From Fidelibacterota bacterium (GTDB lineage: Bacteria; Fidelibacterota; UBA8477): 12,143 nt of DNA. This document shows, piece after piece, positions 7,951 to 12,143 of the stretch. Both the position numbers and the translations under genes were made by a program. The DNA is taken from the NCBI GenBank assembly GCA_021734045.1, contig JAIPJR010000072.1, positions 1 to 12,143 on the forward strand, written 5' to 3'. Numbering within the stretch: the first letter of the stretch is position 1; every line of letters begins with the position of its first letter. The notes beneath the pieces are model-generated. The model worked only from the letters and a program-made list of their open reading frames with translations, was not told the DNA's origin and searched no databases.

Positions 7951-8943
7951 ATGAAATTAAAAGCTATAACTTTAGCGAGCCTGTTATTCCTGACCCAATT
8001 TGGCTATGGACAGCAAATTTTTGAAAAAGTCGGCACTTCAGGCGCTCACTTTTTGGATATTTCCATGGATGCCGGAATCAAGGGAATGGGTGATGCCTAT
8101 ACTGCGCTGGTGTTGGATAACGCCGGGGCGATTCACTACAATCCTGCGACGCTGGTGTACATCCCCTCCTGGAGCGCCCACTTTGGTAATGTGGGCTGGT
8201 TCGCGGGAATCGGTTTAAACAGCGTAGCGGCCGCTTATAATCTGGGTGGTGCCGGTGCTGTAGGTGTGTATTACCGCGGACTAAACTCCGGTGACATTGA
8301 CGAAACCACACCAACCCAGCAGTTGGGTACCGGCAATGTCTATAACTGGCAAGATATGTTGCTGGGTGTGACATTTGCACGATCCTTCACCGATCGTTTT
8401 AGCGCGGGTGTTAACCTGGGGTATCTGAACGAATCGATCTCCGAGTATGATCTGAGCGCCAGTGCATGGGTGATGGATTTAGGGACATTTTACATGACCG
8501 GTTTCCAATCATTGCGACTGGGAATGACCATTCGCAATTTCGGACCCGAAATCGATTTCGAGCAGACATTTATCGATTACAACAACGGGGAAGAGGTTCT
8601 CACACCAGAGAAGTATCGACCCTTTCCCATGCCGTTAACCTTCCAAGTGGGTCTGGCCTATGACTTCCTGGAAAATACCGACAATCAGTTGTTAACGGTT
8701 TCTGTTGATGCTGTTCATCCCAATGATTCGGCGGAACGGCTTCACTTGGGATTTGATTACCGGTTTTTGAACACGATCCATGTCCGGGGTGGTGGCTATT
8801 CCAACCATAATTCTGCTTCCCTAATGGGTGGTATTGGGTTGGATCTGCAGAAAATCGGTGTCAATGGCCGGTTTGACTATTCGGTAGCCAATTATGGTTT
8901 AATTGGTTTCGTGCATCAGTTTTCAATGATTATTTCAGGATAA
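7951..8943 (+). CDS. PorV/PorQ-type outer-membrane beta-barrel protein
   Basis: A 330-residue protein from the ATG at 7951. It has a signal peptide (MKLKAITLASLLFLTQFGYG, then QQ) and the family's N-terminal signature: GTSGAHFLDI, then GIKGMGDAYTALVLDNAGAIHYNPA at about residues 31-65, followed by alternating beta-strands typical of the FadL-like PorV/PorQ barrel. In Porphyromonas, PorV carries cargo from the T9SS translocon to the attachment complex and PorQ acts with the sortase PorU. Which of these this protein matches cannot be decided by eye, hence no symbol. An in-frame TTG at 7900 would extend it into the upstream gene, but AGG at 7941-7943, 7 bases before 7951, and the clean signal peptide favour 7951. 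It follows the CTD protein by 25 bases, suggesting a cargo/shuttle relationship. Confidence 0.85.
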   Translation: MKLKAITLASLLFLTQFGYGQQIFEKVGTSGAHFLDISMDAGIKGMGDAYTALVLDNAGAIHYNPATLVYIPSWSAHFGNVGWFAGIGLNSVAAAYNLGGAGAVGVYYRGLNSGDIDETTPTQQLGTGNVYNWQDMLLGVTFARSFTDRFSAGVNLGYLNESISEYDLSASAWVMDLGTFYMTGFQSLRLGMTIRNFGPEIDFEQTFIDYNNGEEVLTPEKYRPFPMPLTFQVGLAYDFLENTDNQLLTVSVDAVHPNDSAERLHLGFDYRFLNTIHVRGGGYSNHNSASLMGGIGLDLQKIGVNGRFDYSVANYGLIGFVHQFSMIISG

Positions 8944-8956
8944 GGATGGTATCAAT

Positions 8957-11900
8957 ATGTCTCGAATATTAAAACTTATCGCACCCTTATCACTTTTTCT
9001 GACAGCGACATTCCTGTATGCGGCGGGACCGATGATTCAGTCTGCACGGTATGTGCCGGATGAGAATAAGCTGGTGCTTACGTTTGATGAGGATGTGGAT
9101 GCGGGCAGCGTCCTGTTGGGCCAATTATCCTTTGATGATGACAATGGCGGCCCCAATGCTGATCTATCATTAAGGGGTGGGTCAGTACTTACACCGGCGG
9201 GTTTATCCAGTACGCTGGAAATCAATCTGCTATATTCTACTGTGATTGATAGTTTTGTGGGTGCCTACTATGGCGATAATACTTATGTGTTCCGTCTGTG
9301 GGGCGCCAAACCTGACCAACTTATGACCCTGGAGAATATGGATGCAGACAATCTGGTTCTAACGGCCGGAGCGGGGGCATTCATTGATAATACATATGAG
9401 TCGTCCGCGATGCAGTCAGTCGCCTGTACGGTGGACGCTGTAACCGCTCAGCCGGAAATCGTTTCTGCCACATATGATGCCAATATCAATAAAATGCAGT
9501 TCGTTTTTTCCGATGTCGTCCAATTTGACCAGATCGCGGAAGATCGATCTGTAGCGGGTGGCCCCGGCAATGGATTGCTCCAGAGCCCGGTGGGTACCAA
9601 CGACCCGGGTGAAGACCGTAATGGTAACGGGGTACTGGATTTCGAGCAGAACATCAAATTTCTGCGGATCGGCTTCAGTGGAACCGGTGGATCCATGACA
9701 TTGGAGAATATCGGCAGTGTTGTACAAACTGCTGATAATGACACCATTGATATGTACGTGACGAATAACGATGCCAAGCGGCTGGAAGGCACCATTGGTT
9801 TAGATGCTAACTTGAAACTGGACATTCAGCCATGGGCTTTTGTTGATCAGAATTATAATCCCAATGCTTACAGTGACATGGGGGTTACAGCGATTGTGGA
9901 TACCGTTGATTTTGTCCCCGATTCTGCATCCTACAATCTGAGTAAGAATGAACTGAGTATCTTTTTCAACAATCTTGCTGATGCCGGGCGGTCGATTAAA
10001 ATCACCCGTCCCGCACCTGTTTATACTAAGATTGTCCTGAGTAACGGTACCGAGTCACACACCATTTCCGGTGTGGAGGGTAATCCATCAACAATCGGGG
10101 CGACGGGTTTCAAATTCAAGTTACAGATAATAGATCAGGCCAGTGTGGAAGCACTCATTAATGGCTCTTCACTCAGCCTGGCCATGGAATCTTACGCTAT
10201 ATATGATAACCTGGGTAATGGAAACGCGGACATTACCGGCATTCCTGTGGAAGTTGTGGAAACAGCGTCTGCCAATGAACAACCACCCACACTGGAAGCA
10301 GCGTCTTTTGATGAAGACACCCAAACCCTGCAACTGACCTGGTCGCTTTCCTTGGGCGTTGGTTATTACCTTGGGAACACGCTTCCCGCCATGCCGGCAG
10401 ATTGGGATGATCTGGCCAGTCAGGAGCTCACTGGTTTTGGTGCCTATGATCCGATTGCCGATTCGACCATCACATTTGGTAGCGGTAAAGTCTATTACTC
10501 CGGCAGCAAGAAGAACACCTATGTTCGTTTGGACCAGGCTGATGCCATTCGGATTCAATCCTATCCAAATTTGAGTGATCTTCATGTCATTGCTGATCGG
10601 GATGTGTTTAATGCTTTTCTATTCCTGAACGGCAATAGTGAAGCCACGGCTGAGGACAGTGTTTTTCTGAGTATTGTCCCCGACACCACAGCCCCGGTCA
10701 TCACCAATGCCAAAATGAATGTGTTTACCCAGTCCATGGAATTCGATGTGGACGAGCCGATTCAGGCTGCCGCTATCGATCCGGCAGATTTTAAGCTGGG
10801 TAATGTGACATTGGGCGGCACCGTTTCGGCAATTACTGGTGCTGCGTATGATAATCAGTTCATCCTGAATCTGGATGAAACCTCCTATAATGCCTTTATG
10901 GCACTCCCGGACAGTATTCTGGTAGCGCCGGATCTTATCTCTGCCAGCAGTGCATTAACCAACCTTGCCGGGATTGGATCTGCTGCTGCTACCATGAACG
11001 CACCAGCAGGGCGGTATTTCTACCTTTTGAGCCGCGAGGCCTTTGTGACACCAACTGCCACCCGTTTTGGCGCGCTAAAGCTCATCAGTGACCATTGCGA
11101 AATTTATGTGGATGAAGATGTGTGGGGAACCCGCATCACCATGGATGATGTCCTGAAACTTGCGGAGACATTCGAGACCAAGACGCCAATGGATAGCACC
11201 CAGGGCATTAAAGCCATTGTGGACGAGTGGTACGGTGATGTGAAGGATACGGATGGAAATGGAAAGGTCATCATCTTCCTGGCAGATGTTCTGGATGAAT
11301 ACGATCTGGGACGGAATGACACCAATTCCAGTTTCTTCGAAAATGGGTATATCACCATGGCCGATACTACTGATAGTGAATTTTCCAACCGGGGTGATAT
11401 TATCTACCTGGATGTGGATCCGCAGGTAATCGGTACACCGCCTTACACGACCTGGAATCATTCCATGCTGCATGCTCTTGCATACCAGTATACCCATATG
11501 GCAGCATTGCACAACAAGCCGGCACAGGAACCCTGGATTCGGTATGGTGTGGCATTAAAACTCCAGGAAATGGTGGTCGGAAATGTGAAATTCTTTGGCG
11601 ACGGTGCTAACACCAAGGCAACGGCAGCCAACGAGCTGACCTACATCAATGCCAGTTTGTTGAAGAGTCGTGACGATCTGTTTAATGTCTATAACTTCTT
11701 CACCTATTTGACGGAGAAGTATTCAGATCCTGACGATCCGCTGGCGGTGATTCGTGCAATCGCTGCCTCCGATGAACTGGGTGTCGCTGCAGTTGATGAG
11801 GCGATCGCTCAGTTTGATGAAAGTACCACAACAGCCGAGGCCTTTTCCAATTATGGTACTGCCTGTTTCCTGGATATGGTGCAGGACAGTACCGGGGCGG

Positions 11901-12143
11901 CTGATGATGTCGATTCGCTTTACAATGGAATTTATAGCTTTGATGCTCTGTTGTTAAATGCGCCTCCAAGTGGTAAAAATGCTGGAAATATCCCCTGGGA
12001 TAAAGCTGCCAATAATGGTGCGCCTTTCCCAAAATCGGGCATTTTCCCGTGGTCATTTAATTTCTATGTGTCCAGGGCTTACTTTCTGAACCTGGAAGGG
12101 CAGGTCATCATTGTATCGCCCGATTTACAACCGGAGGATACAT
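8957..12143 (+). CDS. Large exported Ig-repeat protein with degenerate M30-like metalloprotease domain (partial at right edge)
   Basis: I read the frame codon by codon from the ATG at 8957 to the window edge without a stop: 1062 residues, C-terminus missing. AAGGA at 8942-8946 precedes the start. A Sec signal peptide ends near residue 22-23 (FLYAAG). About five Ig-like modules (Big_5/SbsA-like, pattern 'P-x-I-x-x-A-x-y ... L-x-x-x-F-x-x-x-V') begin near residues 26, 165, 322, 443 and 579. From about 700, a domain resembles M30/hyicolysin-type peptidases: CEIYVDED (714-721), DTDGNGKV (764-771), NRGDIIYLDVDP (811-822). The expected HExxH site reads YQYTH (843-847), and the later WxNEG position reads WIRYG (860-864), so catalysis is probably lost. 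An EF-hand-like loop lies at 220-231. Whether a T9SS CTD ends the protein is unknown. It may be surface-exposed cargo of the PorV-like partner. Confidence 0.8.
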   Translation, partial: MSRILKLIAPLSLFLTATFLYAAGPMIQSARYVPDENKLVLTFDEDVDAGSVLLGQLSFDDDNGGPNADLSLRGGSVLTPAGLSSTLEINLLYSTVIDSFVGAYYGDNTYVFRLWGAKPDQLMTLENMDADNLVLTAGAGAFIDNTYESSAMQSVACTVDAVTAQPEIVSATYDANINKMQFVFSDVVQFDQIAEDRSVAGGPGNGLLQSPVGTNDPGEDRNGNGVLDFEQNIKFLRIGFSGTGGSMTLENIGSVVQTADNDTIDMYVTNNDAKRLEGTIGLDANLKLDIQPWAFVDQNYNPNAYSDMGVTAIVDTVDFVPDSASYNLSKNELSIFFNNLADAGRSIKITRPAPVYTKIVLSNGTESHTISGVEGNPSTIGATGFKFKLQIIDQASVEALINGSSLSLAMESYAIYDNLGNGNADITGIPVEVVETASANEQPPTLEAASFDEDTQTLQLTWSLSLGVGYYLGNTLPAMPADWDDLASQELTGFGAYDPIADSTITFGSGKVYYSGSKKNTYVRLDQADAIRIQSYPNLSDLHVIADRDVFNAFLFLNGNSEATAEDSVFLSIVPDTTAPVITNAKMNVFTQSMEFDVDEPIQAAAIDPADFKLGNVTLGGTVSAITGAAYDNQFILNLDETSYNAFMALPDSILVAPDLISASSALTNLAGIGSAAATMNAPAGRYFYLLSREAFVTPTATRFGALKLISDHCEIYVDEDVWGTRITMDDVLKLAETFETKTPMDSTQGIKAIVDEWYGDVKDTDGNGKVIIFLADVLDEYDLGRNDTNSSFFENGYITMADTTDSEFSNRGDIIYLDVDPQVIGTPPYTTWNHSMLHALAYQYTHMAALHNKPAQEPWIRYGVALKLQEMVVGNVKFFGDGANTKATAANELTYINASLLKSRDDLFNVYNFFTYLTEKYSDPDDPLAVIRAIAASDELGVAAVDEAIAQFDESTTTAEAFSNYGTACFLDMVQDSTGAADDVDSLYNGIYSFDALLLNAPPSGKNAGNIPWDKAANNGAPFPKSGIFPWSFNFYVSRAYFLNLEGQVIIVSPDLQPEDT

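Noticed and set aside
11075-11512. 145-residue open frame on the minus strand inside the last gene
   Set aside because: It overlaps the protease-like domain of a clearly coding + strand frame, and its composition looks like a shadow.
11459-11545. Active zinc metalloprotease in the last gene
   Set aside because: No HExxH is present in the 1062 visible residues at or near the aligned site; only the last His of the motif remains.
1-12143. tRNA, rRNA, CRISPR array, insertion sequence or attachment site
   Set aside because: The window is almost entirely coding. I saw no cloverleaf, spaced identical repeats, transposase motif or terminal inverted repeats.

Overview
The window joins a conserved housekeeping block to an envelope/secretion gene cluster, all on the + strand. 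The left end (to 2063) is the proteostasis set tig (3' end only), clpP and clpX, packed tightly: tig and clpP overlap by 11 bases and clpX begins 2 bases after clpP. A 314-base gap (2064-2377) with no gene carries a convincing sigma-70-type promoter (TTGACA, 17 bases, TAAAAT) just before the second block.

The second block (2378 to the right edge) is four closely spaced genes with gaps of 22, 25 and 13 bases, probably one operon. They are a TonB-dependent outer-membrane receptor with a carboxypeptidase-regulatory-like N-terminal domain, a large exported protein with a fibronectin-III-like region and a type IX secretion (T9SS)-like C-terminal sorting domain, a PorV/PorQ-type outer-membrane beta-barrel, and a very large exported protein of repeated Ig-like modules followed by a metalloprotease-like domain. 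The last gene is cut by the window edge after 1062 codons. All four have Sec signal peptides. There is no SusD lipoprotein, so this is not a classical SusC/SusD pair.

The organism is a Gram-negative, didermic bacterium of the Fibrobacterota-Chlorobiota-Bacteroidota (FCB) sphere. TonB receptor, T9SS-like CTD and PorV-like protein point there. Clear Shine-Dalgarno sequences (GGAGG) and a TTGACA/TAAAAT promoter argue against a typical Bacteroidota. Acidic D-x-N-x-N-G repeats inside surface proteins recall what I remember of Calditrichota, candidate KSB1 and Marinimicrobia genomes. This placement is inference, not a database result.

The most interesting observations are: (1) the metalloprotease-like domain of the last gene has the scaffold of M30/hyicolysin-like peptidases, but the HExxH position reads YQYTH and the following NEG-like position reads RYG, so it looks like a pseudoprotease; (2) EF-hand-type 12-residue loops occur as tandem units inside the TonB receptor barrel and again in the neighbouring secreted proteins; (3) the receptor, CTD protein, PorV-like barrel and Ig/pseudoprotease protein together look like a dedicated surface assembly of unknown substrate.
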